Source: Hormiphora californensis (lineage: Eukaryota; Ctenophora; Tentaculata; Cydippida; Pleurobrachiidae). From it: a DNA stretch of 64,000 bases. The notes beneath the pieces were generated by a model. It did no database searches. It was not told the DNA's origin and saw only the letters and a program-made list of their open reading frames with translations. Both the position numbers and the translations under genes were made by a program. This document shows positions 1-10,140 of this stretch, piece after piece (within the stretch, counting starts at the first letter, position 1; every line of letters starts with the position of its first letter). The DNA lies in contig CM035355.1 of assembly GCA_020137815.1 (NCBI GenBank), positions 124,001 through 188,000 on the forward strand. The letters run 5' to 3'.

Positions 1-67
1 CCCTTTCAAATTAAGGAAAACGAGTTGTCTGTATACAAACTGTGTCAGTGCGGGATATAAACTGTCA

Positions 68-349
68 TTTTTATTATTTATTATTATTATTATAGAGTCT
101 TAAGTCTTTCAGGGCACTGATCTCTGATTGCAGTTCAATGATCTTGGAATCACGTTCTAATAACACAGCTGTAGCACTGTCAAGGCAGTCACGGGTGTGG
201 TCCAGCTGCTCCATAAGCTTCTCTACCTTCTCTTTCGATTCATCGCTACACACAGAACTATTCTGCTTCGCTCTCGTGTCAGCTGATAACAACTCCTTCC
301 TAGCTAATCGACTGAGAGGAAGTGCACGAAACCAGAGCAAACCAGCCAT
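68..349 (-). CDS. Small coiled-coil ORF ending in a (TAA)n tail
   Basis: A 91-codon frame starts at an ATG at 349 and reads leftwards. Its first ~21 residues are hydrophobic and arginine-bearing, like a mitochondrial presequence. The rest is charged, with heptad-like spacing (EKVEKLMEQLDHTRDCL, then ERDSKIIELQSEISALKDL), suggesting a coiled coil. The frame ends inside a (TAA)n microsatellite on the same strand, the kind of 3' tail left by non-LTR retrotransposition. It could be a retrocopy, a LINE-derived ORF, or one exon of a host gene. I do not recognise the family. Confidence 0.3.
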
Positions 350-1125
350 GTCAGAAAGAATTCAAAAATCTCAAAAATATATTTTTCTAAAAAAACACAA
401 GGATATAAATTAATAATGATAATTTGATCATTGCAATAGTTTTCCTGGCGTATAGTTTGAAAGTGTTGCTGGTTATGATCATGGAAACGCGAATTTAACA
501 GCACCCCAGGCCCCGAAAGTTCATGTATCAAAACTTCCGCACGTTTTTTAATTTCTTGTTTGGTTTTTGGATCTAGTTTTAACTTTCATAAAATTGCTTT
601 TCAGCAAAATCTGTGCGTTGTGGATTAAAATGGATGCTTCTATCGTGTTCAACGTTAAAAAATAGCCGGGGTACCAAATTTTGGTGTCTCTTAAGTCCAT
701 TTTTATTCAACTGTTCACCCCTCAACTCTCCAGCGGGGGGAACTCAGGTTCTTCGTGCCAGCTGAGTTCTTCGAGCTCAGTCCCGTTGCCGTGGACCTGG
801 TTGGCTGATGGTCCAGTGATTACGGTCAAATCACCCGGCTATCTCCCCAATCTTGGGGAGTAAACTTTGCCAGAGACCTTGCCGAACTCAACTATGGAAC
901 CGAGCTCTTGCAGTGCGGCTGGTCCCTGCTGGGATTGGTTCGATTGGTTCGGCGGTCGATTGATGAGCGGTTGGTTGACGATTGATATCAGTCGTTGATC
1001 GATCGTTTGTCGGTCGGTCGTCGGACTGAGTTTTAGTGGGGATCCCAGTTGAACTGATAATCTCACCCCAGCCAGTAACCTTGTTACACATGGCAACCCA
1101 TGATTTGTAATCACCGAGGGCCTCC
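350..1125. other. Intergenic stretch without a supported gene
   Basis: Short ORFs on both strands here have no recognisable content. Around 935-1025 there is simple-sequence-like DNA rich in GGTCGATTG and GGTTCG variants. Nothing else is evident. Confidence 0.5.
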
Positions 1126-1150
1126 GCCTAGTAGGTAATGCCTACTAGGC
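1126..1150. repeat. Perfect 10-bp-stem hairpin
   Basis: GCCTAGTAGG at 1126-1135 pairs perfectly with CCTACTAGGC at 1141-1150 around a 5-nt loop. It lies directly upstream of the ATG of the broken ORF that starts at 1151. Confidence 0.6.
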
Positions 1151-1607
1151 ATGCCTGATGACCCGTCGGCTGTCTCCCATTTAATTATGGGGTTAAATAG
1201 GGGTTATTCCCCTGGGGAACCTCTGCCCAAATTTTTGCCACATACTACCTTTGCAATATATCTAGAACAATCCTCCTCACTGACAAACAGATCAAGCAAC
1301 ACACTTGATTTGGTAAAATTCTCCAAACTAATAGCCAAAGTAACCTATTCGATTAAACCATCCCTAACTATCCCGACCTGGAACAAGTGGCAAACTATAG
1401 GGCAACGCTACTTATGGGGGAGTTTTCTTCTATAACAACGCAATAAGGGACCCAAGAGTGGTAGGGCAGGTCTGGGCCAAACAAATGGCCACCTCCGCCA
1501 TATGGCAAGTAGTTACCCCGCAAAAGTGCAACCCCTGGGAGATGATTATTTGCCAAATGCTCACCAGAGTTAACATAAGCGTTTTCATGCTTATCTGTGC
1601 TTGCTAA
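1151..1607 (+). pseudogene. Frameshifted ORF of unknown family
   Basis: An ATG frame runs 94 codons from 1151 and then hits a stop at about 1435. A second frame that looks like its continuation (YGGVFFYNNAIRDPRVVGQV onwards) opens around 1415-1430 and runs about 60 codons to TAA at 1605. Both frames are rich in Trp, Asn and hydrophobic residues and look protein-like, so a single frameshift probably split one coding region of about 150 residues. It may be a retroelement gag-like remnant, but I see no zinc knuckle, protease or other diagnostic motif, and I do not recognise it. Confidence 0.3.
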
Positions 1608-2117
1608 GAAATTAGCTGTCCGGACCCCCAGGTTGCATGCTGATAAGTACTGCTAGCGGTTTTGACCCAAGACCTGAGGTGTGATAAGATATTTCAGCCG
1701 TCACCGATTAGATGGTGAACCCACGGTATTGTTATATCCGGCAACCCACCTACCTCTACAGCTCCTTGGAGCAGTAGTAACCAGAGACCAGTCTGTGTGA
1801 CAGGTAAATTCCATCCATTGCCCTGACAATATAGGTATGTCAGTCTACTATTAGATTCACTGTATCAAATACTCACATATATAATATATTATATTATATT
1901 AATTTACGCTGCGCGCGCTACACGTTAACATGTGATAAACGCGCAAAACAATTCCACACACGACTTTGGGGGGTGAACAGTTGAAAAAAAATGGAGTATA
2001 CCTTGTCTGTGACGCTAGATATCGACAAATATCAAAAACGACCAAAAATGGAAGAAAGAGAGTTTGTTATCTTTGGTTGCTTTAGTTAGTTGTGTGCACG
2101 CAACCAAGTGTAACATT
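1608..2117. other. Intergenic stretch, nothing identified
   Basis: No gene-like frame is seen. It contains an AT-only tract near 1875-1905 (TATA/ATTAT repeats). It ends at the first of three hairpin-bearing tandem repeats. Confidence 0.5.
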
Positions 2118-2975
2118 TTTGATAACTAGCGCACCCGTTCGGTGCGCCTCAAGTAAGTGGTTTTTGATAACCCACCCGGCTTCGCCGGGTGGTTCTTTTC
2201 GCCCCTTTCAACGTCAATAACACGGTTGCCATGACAACTGAATTGGTAACTATGGGGTCTGGCATGTTAAAAGTCATTCAAAAATATTAACAAATTTCCA
2301 CTGGAAGTTTCAAAAGTGTAAATATCAGCTTTACAGCTTTGGGCGCATAAAGTGTTTTATGAAGGAGCAGTCTGTCGCTTAGATACCGCTTAACGAACGA
2401 CCATCACTTCGACGACGTTCATCTCCAAATTATAATAGAGACTAGCGCACCCATTGGGTGCGCCCCAAGTGAGGGCTTTTTCATAACCCACACGGCTTTG
2501 CCGTGTGGTTGTTTTTGCCACTTTTAACAGAAATAACACGGTTGCCATGGCAACTGAAGTGGTAACTATGGGGACTGAATTGTTAAAACTCATTCGAAAA
2601 TAATAAGAAACTTCCACTGGAAGTTCCAAAAGTGTGAGCAACAGCTTAAGTTCAGCTTTGGTCGCATAAAATGTTTTATGAAGGAGCACCCATTCCTACT
2701 AGGCTATTATTTGTGGTTTTTTGATCTTTGATGTCGAATTTTTCAAAAAACCTACTTGGGATTAGATTTATTCTTTTTCTAATCGACTAAGCTAATCCTG
2801 AGCTTTCGAAAACACACCCTATTGATATAGATCTGATGAAAAAACTTCATCTCCATTTGGTGCGCCTCAAGTAAGGGCTTTTTAATAACCCACCCGGCTT
2901 CGCCGGGTGGTTCTTTTCGCCCTTTCAACGTCAATAACACGGTTGCCATGGCAACTGAATTGGTAACTATGCACG
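2118..2975. repeat. Three tandem copies of a two-hairpin repeat
   Basis: Copies begin near 2123, 2438 and 2858 (the third lacks part of the first hairpin). Each has hairpin 1 (GCGCACC...GGTGCGC, 2129-2147; 2445-2463), a spacer containing CAAGTRAG, and hairpin 2 (CCACCCGGC TTC GCCGGGTGG, 2172-2192 and 2890-2910; CCACACGGC TTT GCCGTGTGG, 2488-2508). All three then contain AACACGGTTGCCATG; copies 1 and 2 also contain TTCCACTGGAA and end with TTTATGAAGGAGCA. Differences between copies inside the stems are paired, which keeps the hairpins intact. Confidence 0.7.
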
Positions 2976-4050
2976 GTGTCCCTTAAGGAGGTGAAACCTC
3001 GACTAGCTATACTTTTTTGGAGACCGGACCTAGGTTACGTATTTTTGACCGAGGAATCCGAAAAACATAAAATTAAAATCGGAAACGTAGCCGTTTTTGC
3101 GTAAAACGGCAAAAACTGTCATTTTTCAGCGATTTTCGACTTTTTACGCTTTCTAGAGATTTAAAAAATATTTCCTTACAAGGCTATAGCGTGACTCCCC
3201 ATCAACTGTTTGACTTGAAATTTGGAATGTATAGCCGGCTTGGGGTCTTTGACTCAAGTTTATAATTTCAAGTCTCTATCTCATCTGGAACCGAAGTTAC
3301 AGATAGGTCCCGTTTGCTGAAGATTCAGTGTAACGGACACGTAAAGAAGAGACGCTTTTCTGAGCCCAGTTCTGAACAAAGGGAAAGAGATAGAGACTTC
3401 TCGTTTTCACTAACATGTAGATCTACTCGATTATTGTGTCATTAGCTGGTCAGCTTTTCCGTCATCCCCAGGAACGTCCTACAGAACGTCTTTAAAGTCG
3501 TCTTTTTTCAGACTCTGACCAAAATTCTTTGAGCTCAATTTACACCCTAAAAGCGGATTCAAATCGAAATACGAAGACTATATCGTAGAAAGAGAATTGT
3601 CTGAACTTCCAGAAGTTATAAGGCGAATTTTCAAAACTAGATGTATAAGGGTCTTAAAACGTGTCTTAAGTGTTATGACTGTTTCAAAATAGATATGACG
3701 ATATGGGCTTTTCGCTATAGCGGACTCATATCTCATCCAATCAATCTAAAACTTGGTCAGTATCTTCATGTAGGTCATCCCGATGATATTACGTCATCAT
3801 TATGATGTCGTGACGTCGCGTTATGACGTCAAAAATGAAAACTTTGCAATTTCGTGATTCTAATCTCTCCGTACATATTCTACCACATCTACACGGATAA
3901 AAAATCCCAAAAATGATGCAAATTATACCAAAACTAATCAAAATTAGTGGGTCGGAAAGGTTGCTCTATTATTTGAGCTACCATTGGCAGCAGTACATTC
4001 CCTTGTGAAGATAGACGAAGCTTCTGTACCATGTCTGTACCCTGTGAATG
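2976..4050. other. Non-coding stretch with a cluster of GACGTC motifs
   Basis: No gene-like frame. At about 3788-3832 there are several CRE-like TGACGTC/TACGTCA half or full sites within 45 bp. At about 3263-3302 there is one occurrence of a motif (TCTATCTCATCTGGAA) seen across several unrelated repeats in the window. The stretch is distantly similar to the sequence at about 14090-14470. Confidence 0.4.
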
Positions 4051-4054
4051 TTAA

Positions 4055-4523
4055 AGTGAGAGTGGACCGAATCAGAATCAGACAAGTTTGTTGTAGGTAG
4101 TAGAGATTAGCTTTCTGAGCATTTTGCGTTTTTGCCGCTCAAAATCGACCCACCCACCACTGAGATATTTTTGTTATGTTGGGAGAACTCCTGTTTAATC
4201 AGTATGTATAAAACAGAAAAGAAACAATCGTGGTGTTTTACTAACACATTCTGAATATAAGCAGTGAGGTTGACATGTCCATGCACAGAAGCAGGGCAAT
4301 GCAAGCCAGCATATTCAAGATTTAAAGAATGTGTTAGTAAAACACAAGGATTGTTTCTATCCTGTTCGATATATCTTGATCCAGCAGGAATTCTCCCAAC
4401 ATAACAAAGATATCTCAGTGATGGGTGGGTCGATTTTGAGCGGCAAAAACGCAAAATGCTCAGAAAGCTAATCTCTACTACCTACAACAATTTTATCCAA
4501 TTCTGATTCGGTCCACTCTCACT
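4055..4523. mobile_element. MITE with TTAA target duplication (piggyBac-like)
   Basis: Terminal inverted repeats AGTGAGAGTGGACCGAATCA...CACT are flanked by TTAA at 4051-4054 and 4524-4527. TTAA duplication is characteristic of piggyBac-type transposases. The 469-bp element is largely a fold-back: CGCTCAAAATCGACCCACCC near the left end is inverted near the right end. It encodes no transposase; the ORF across it arises from the inverted repeat. Two further complete copies lie at 27208-27674 and 41339-41807. Confidence 0.75.
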
Positions 4524-4590
4524 TTAAGGTGGCAAAGGTAGCTCAAATAATATAGTGGAAGCTCTTACGGTTTTTCCCAGGCGCACGGCG

Positions 4591-4682
4591 CGTGTGCGGC
4601 TCAAATACTGAGCTGTGATTGGCTGAAATTTCGAGCGCACGAACTTTCAGCCAATCAGAGCGCAGTATTTGAGCCGCACACG
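4591..4682. repeat. Short palindrome with inverted CCAAT boxes
   Basis: GTGTGCGGCTCAAATACTG (4592-4610) is inverted at 4663-4681. Inside it, GATTGGCTGAAA (4617-4628) is inverted as TTTCAGCCAATC (4645-4656). The inner pair contains ATTGG/CCAAT boxes, the core recognised by NF-Y. Any regulatory activity is untested. Confidence 0.6.
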
Positions 4683-4699
4683 TGAATAGTATTCACTGA

Positions 4700-4866
4700 A
4701 TACTGCACACGGTGCATGTTGTTGGTTGTTTGTTATGTGTTCCTGTAGTGTTTTGCCATCTACTGCTTCGGCCCCGATGAATACCAAAGCGTTTCTACCT
4801 ACGTACCCCCGTTAACTACTCTACACAGCTACAATTCTACGGATGTTTATCACCTAATTCGACAGT
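4700..4866 (+). repeat. Partial copy of dispersed repeat D
   Basis: The segment shares diverged but collinear sequence with 30480-30650 and 44485-44645: GTGTTCCTG, ATCTACTGC, TTTCTACCTACGTACCCC and CTCTACACAGCTA in the same order. It is a truncated, older copy. Confidence 0.55.
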
Positions 4867-5580
4867 TGACACGTTTTTTTGCTTCCTCTGTGCGGCATAT
4901 TCCCCTTTCTTGGTAATAGACCATCTCTGTTGGTGTTACACTAGAAAGTAACAGCTCTCAACGCTAACCCTTGTTTGACCCCAGTTTTTCTCAAATCGGC
5001 ACTGTCTGACTCACTTAATCACTAGTGTATGTTAACAATCTCGATAACATGCAGAGCAGTTTTGTCAAACAAAGTTAATGTCGTGGTTTCGGGTACGGCC
5101 TCTAGACTGCGCCGTAGGGCACCTGTGATGGGTTTCAGACAGACTGACGAACTGGAGGGGGTAGCAAACAGGGAAAGGTGCCCCGCCTAGCCGAGAACCT
5201 CTGGAGCGAGATCTCGGTAGGAGGGAAAGGTAGGGGGTTGGGGATGGGAGGGGATGGAACTAAGGGAGGGGAGAGGTTGTGCTAGTTCCCAGTTGTTAGA
5301 CATTTATAAACAATCTTATGTCTATATTGTCCTACAACCCGGAACTGATGCAGGGATAAAACAGGGGTGAAATGATATTGAGTGACATTGATCGTGAGGG
5401 CAAAGGTTAATACTATGGCATGGGGTGAGTGCGTGATGCCGCTAGGTCCAAATTTTACATGAGATACTGTTCTAGTGAATGGGTAGGAAGATTCAGATTC
5501 GCCCAATCTCTAACCAGCCAATCTATAGTAGTCAGTCGCCCATTGCCCAACCAGGTGATAATGTGGTATGTGGGAAAAAG
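4867..5580. other. Non-coding stretch containing a G-quadruplex motif
   Basis: No gene-like frame. At 5233-5253 four G-runs (GGGGG, GGGG, GGG, GGGG) are separated by 1-2 bases, a strong G-quadruplex pattern on the + strand. Confidence 0.45.
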
Positions 5581-6010
5581 AGAGTGGAGCTACTGATATA
5601 ATCAGAAAAACGAGAGGGAGAGAGAGGGGAGTGAGACGAGAGACAGAGGAAGGGATAGACACAGGAAGACTAGACAGGGTAGGGGGATGAAATAAGCTAC
5701 ACCAGACCCGCTAATTGGGACCCTATCAAAAGAAGAATAAGGGAGATCACCCGGAGAACTACATAGGGAAAGAAGGGGAAGAGAAGAGAAACGTGAGACC
5801 AGGAAGGGCAATTAACACCGGAAAAGGTTCTGAACCAGATAGAGATGAAATACAAGACTAATAGGATCCCAGAGAGAGGGAGAGAGAGAGAGAGAGAAGG
5901 AGTAGGGGGAGCGGTTAGAAATGAAAGAGAGAACTGAGAAGGAGAGACGGGGAAGGAGAGAAAAGGAAGAAGGGGAAGATAATGGAATAGGGTGCACTGA
6001 AAAATGAAGA
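5581..6010. repeat. About 430-bp purine-rich tract
   Basis: The + strand is dominated by A and G (GAGAGGGAG, a GAGA tract near 5877-5897, GAAGGAG). The pyrimidine-rich opposite strand gives long but compositionally driven Ser/Leu/Phe ORFs, which are not genes. Such tracts can form triplex (H-DNA) structures. Confidence 0.6.
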
Positions 6011-6680
6011 GGTGACTTGTGCAATTTGGAAGAGCATTACCGAGATCCAGATACCTGAAGAATGATAGTTGTGGTAGAGTGAGCGAGTGAACTCACCGCT
6101 CCTTATCGGGAGCATGCCCTGCAAATGAACTCCCTAGCAATAACAGGACCTGGGCGAGTGGGAGAAGACGAACAACCCCATCCAACCCCAACCATCCCTA
6201 AACTAGCCCCTCGCTGCCTCCCCCAAAAAACAGGAACCCCCGCCGAATTCTCCCTTATTAGGGAGAACAGAAAACAGCCCTGACCCCGGGAAGAACGACC
6301 CTATCTAGGGGAACAGAGCCCCTGAACCACCCCTCTCATCCCACAGAAAACTCTGCCGGGTCCTGGAGTGAGTGCATGGTCTTACCCTTTCAAGCGGCTC
6401 TCTTCTGATCACCAACGGGCTTTCTAGTACTATATATATATATACCGTAGCAATGGTCCTGATGGTACTCCCCGTTTTGTGAAAATACACGGCGCACAAC
6501 TCTTACTTTAAAGATTTTTGCTCTCGCAATTGTAAAAGCCAGTAAGTCAGCAAAAATACACACAGACACCCAATAGACAGAAAGAAACACGAAACAGTTT
6601 TTGAAAGCTTGACTTACTGTGTTCTACCCGAAAACTAACTTGCCCCCTTTTACGATGTTCTGTGTGTTATTATGATTATA

Positions 6681-6852
6681 CAGTCGGACCCCGATTTAAC
6701 GGCACCCTCGGGGGAAAGGGTTTTGTCCGTTAAATCGGGGTGTCCGCTAAATCGGGGTCAAATATGGTTGATTTTCTATATCGGGGGAAGATTATGCTGC
6801 CGTTAAATCGGGGTGCCGCTAAATCGGGGGCCGTTAAATCGGGGTCCGACTG
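6681..6852. mobile_element. 172-bp TA-flanked MITE (Tc1/mariner-like)
   Basis: The inverted ends CAGTCGGACCCCGATTTA and its complement are flanked by TA at 6679-6680 and 6853-6854. The corresponding empty site, with a single TA at 15742-15743, is in segment A2, so the insertion boundaries are proven by comparison. The interior is mostly repeats of GTTAAATCGGGG. It has no coding capacity. An 846-bp relative with the same ends is at 39316-40161. Confidence 0.85.
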
Positions 6853-7224
6853 TACTAGCAAGTAGCAACAGATCTCTGATTTTACTTAAAACTTGTCTAG
6901 CAATTGTTTACCTTGATAAGGATTCTCCTCGCATTTGATCGTCACACTCACAGTCACTGATATTGCTGCATAGGTCCACTTTTTGAAATGGCTCATTGAG
7001 CTGCGAATTTTTGGAACCTGCAAAGAACAATTGGGGCTTTCAAATTTCGACGCAATAAATTAATGACAATGCGTTAGGGAATTGGGAGAAGGGGCGTCGT
7101 CGGTGTGTAAGTTGTAACCTTTTAGATCCACTTCCGAGTGTAGGCCGTAGGGGGACAAAGTACTAAACAAGGTATTTCAGGGTGGTGGGAGCTAACAGTC
7201 ACCAAAAACGTAATGGTTGGGAAT

Positions 7225-8608
7225 AGGACAGAAGTGAAATAGGAACAAGAAAAACTGGACCAAAATGCAGCATTTAATCTATGAGGCTGCGATCTTAAAC
7301 ATCCTGCTGTATGGGAGTGGGACCTGGAACACTACTACCAAGGCGCAGACGCACCGTTCGGAGGTTTTCCACCAGACCTGTCTCCGCTGTATCCTCAAGA
7401 TAAGATGGTAGGGGGGACATGTTAATTTTGTTAACTTTGTTAATATTAACATCGAGAAAACAGGTGATTTATTAACAAAATTAACAAAAAGTTAACAAAC
7501 GTTAACAAATGCCATTTATGCCATCTAAATCCCCTTCAGCACGTATTTTTAGTATTTAACACTTGTTCTGCGAGCAAAGTTGTTCATTCTGTACAATTTA
7601 CATACCCCTACTACCTCTACTACGGCTCTACTACATTTTGTAAATGTTAATAAATACTAGCCAAACTAAACCGTAATTGGCAGGTGCACAGTTGAAGTCA
7701 ATTGAAGTCAAATGACCCTAATCCACATTTTAGCACCCTAAAAACTTAATAAGACTCATGAATTTACCTTAAAACGAAAAATATCCCAAAAATCAATTTT
7801 TCTAAAAAACACAAGGATTTGTAGCGAAGCAAATTTTCAATCCTTGACCAAAAAATTGATTTTGGGAAAATTTTATTTATTTTTTCAACAGAAACGTTGT
7901 ACATCATCTTATTAAGTCCAAAGAATCGATTACCAATTTAAAAATTACGTTTAAGTGAGATTTTATACGCTAAATTGAAAAATTTGTAACTTTTGGAATT
8001 TTATCGATTTTGAGCCAAAAAACCTGTATGTCGGACTTTGGTTATCGTAAAAGGCTTTGTTTGGGTATATATATATATATAGATAATTCATTAAACTAAA
8101 AAATTAAACCAGTTAAAGTCGTATTATCAACCAATAAGAACAGTCTTTTAGCATTTGTTAATTAACGTTAATTAACATAATCGAAAAAAGAGGTGATTTA
8201 TTAACAATTAACATGTCCCCCCCCCAGATGGTACAACAAAGTGAGCTATGTCAAGGTCTTGAAGAGAGCAGGAATCAGTACAGTGCAGGGATACATTTCC
8301 TCGAACCGGCTACGGTGGTTTGGTCATGTGTCCAGGATACCAGAACATCGGATTCCGAAGATCTTCATGAACTGGGTCCCTAGACACGGGAAGAGATCTA
8401 GAGGACGACCTAGGAAGACCTGGCTGCAGTGTGTCCGTGAGGATGCCTGTGCTGTTTCAGGAGTCGATGTGACCAAAGAGGACTGGATGGGGAAAGCACA
8501 AGATCGAGACGAGTGGCGGTGATTTTCAAGAAGAGCGAAATATTCCGACGCAGGCCACTCTAACGACTGATCAGGAGACCCCTTCAAGTACAAGTAAGTA
8601 AGTAAGTA
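7225..8608 (+). pseudogene. 5'-truncated RTE-type LINE, C-terminal reverse transcriptase end
   Basis: Before the insert at 7411 the frame reads a typical RTE-type distal region (YEAAILNILLYGSGTW). After the insert it continues in phase with YNKVSYVKVLKRAG, RLRWFGHVSRIP and RSRGRPRKTW, ending at a stop at 8520-8522. The same architecture closes the intact LINE at 56343-59474. A (TAAG)n tail ends the element at about 8589-8608. Endonuclease and the catalytic reverse-transcriptase motifs are missing, so it is a dead-on-arrival copy. The same fragment recurs in A2 with extra single-base deletions. Confidence 0.8.
7411..8225. mobile_element. 815-bp hAT-like MITE inside the LINE fragment
   Basis: Inverted ends (GGGGGGACATGTTAA and its complement) are flanked by an 8-bp direct repeat AGATGGTA at 7403-7410 and 8226-8233. 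Eight-base duplications are typical of hAT transposases. Sub-terminal DNA is full of GTTAAC/TTAACAA repeats. Ignoring the insert restores the LINE frame, which independently confirms the boundaries. The second copy is at 16288-17093. Confidence 0.85.
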
Positions 8609-9331
8609 TATTTGGGAATTGGGACATGAAAGGAATTAAAATTATAACTTCCAAAAATCATTTCAAAATGTATTACCAAATATTTCTATCACCAATGTAC
8701 TACTAAAGGTCCCATCTATCGATTCCATTCAATGTTCATAAATGTTCAGTGGTGATGGCCTGATTTTGGGTGGGTTCGATACCTTTTTTGTACATTTTTC
8801 TAGCCTAGAACAAAAACTAAAAATCATATTGCAAAAAGAGTAGAGAAGAAACCGAAGGCACTAAAGTGTATAGCGCTCTTAAATAATTAGTGGGGGTAGA
8901 CGCCAAAATTAATTCTCTAATTTATTATCTAAGTTATCTAAGTTAAATGTGATTGGTTAATTTACCACATTTTTGTACGAAACGGGTATGCCGGTATACA
9001 TATATATGCTTCATGTGGTAAGTATAAGGTTTTTAGGTTTTATTCGTTACACAGATATCGCAGATCAAAATAGTTTGCACTAAAGTGATTTTCTCATCAA
9101 TACGCATATCATCGATCGAGTACCTACAGCACGTTGTTTGGCCACTATGATCTAATTTTGGCACGTACCCCCACTAACTCGAGGCCGGTAATGATTTTGT
9201 ACCCATACATGTTTTTGTCCCTTTTTACAAACATTTTTGATTTGTGAAAATAGGTAAAAAAACACAGTGTCAGGGTGTGGCCCAAAATTTTTTGAAAAGT
9301 TATTTAATAATTTTAAAAACTTTCTAAACAT
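8609..9331. other. Non-coding part of segment A1
   Basis: No gene-like frame or transposon end is recognisable between the LINE tail and the 163-bp array. The sequence is present again in A2 (about 17470-18190). Confidence 0.45.
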
Positions 9332-10140
9332 CATGAATCGGCGCATAAATATGCAAATAACGGCTAAACGGTGCGAGATATGACTTTTTGTCCCGGGGAC
9401 GACCCCCATAAATCGACTATTCTGCGTCGAAATATGTTCATGAAAACTTTCTAGGACCAGCTGAAGTGGAAATATTCAGAATATGCATTAAATCATGAAT
9501 AGGTGCATAAATATGCAAATAACGGCTAAACGGTGCGAGATACGACTTTTTGTCCGACGGACGACCCCCCATAAATCCACTATTTTGCGTCGAAATACGT
9601 CTATGAAAACGTTCTAGGATCAACTCAAGTGGAAATATTCAGAATATGCATTAAATCATGAATCGGTGCATAAATATGCAAATAACGGCTAAACGGTGCG
9701 AGATACGACTTTTTGTCCGGGGGTTTACCCCCCATAAATCGACTATTCTGCGTTGAAATATGTCCATGAAAACTTTCTAGGGCCAGCTAAAGTGGAAATA
9801 TTCAAAATATGCTTTGAATCATGAATCGGCGCATAAACATGCAAATAACGGCTAAACGATGCGAGATACGACTTCTTGTCCCGGGGACGACCCCCCACAA
9901 ATTGACTGTTTTCTGTCCAATGTGACCAATGAAAAGCCGCTATTATAAGTAGAATTTGAGATATTCAGATATGCATATTGTCATAATTATGTGCATGTAA
10001 CTCCTTAACGGTAAAAGTTTGAGAAAATTGTCCCGAGTTAGACCCCCCCCATAAATCGAATATTTTGCGTCGGTTAGAACAGTTGATTTCTCTATAGTAT
10101 GAGTCATTACCGAGATATTCATAAATTCATACATAAATTA
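9332..10140. repeat. 163-bp tandem repeat array
   Basis: Unit starts (CATGAATCGGCGCATAAA variants) fall at 9332, 9494, 9657 and 9820, giving a period of 162-163 bp. One or two more diverged units run to about 10140. Each unit contains ATGCAAATAACGGCTAAACG, CGAGATACGACTTTTTGTCC, CCCCCATAAATCGACTAT and CATGAAAACTTTCTAGG. Related arrays lie at about 18190-18990 and 53815-54400. Confidence 0.85.

Noticed and set aside
2172-2192. GC-rich hairpin with following T-run as a bacterial terminator or contaminant
   Set aside because: It is part of a tandem repeat embedded in eukaryotic repeat DNA and no bacterial gene is adjacent.
4107-4454. 115-codon ORF in the TTAA MITE (also 41381-41755)
   Set aside because: It runs through both arms of an inverted repeat, so its two ends mirror each other; copies differ in frame and length.
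5602-6124. Ser/Leu/Phe-rich minus-strand ORFs
   Set aside because: They reflect the purine-rich tract, are mutually overlapping, and have no domain.
9332-10140. 163-bp array as a CRISPR-like array
   Set aside because: Units are 163 bp with no short repeat/unique spacer alternation; it is a tandem satellite.
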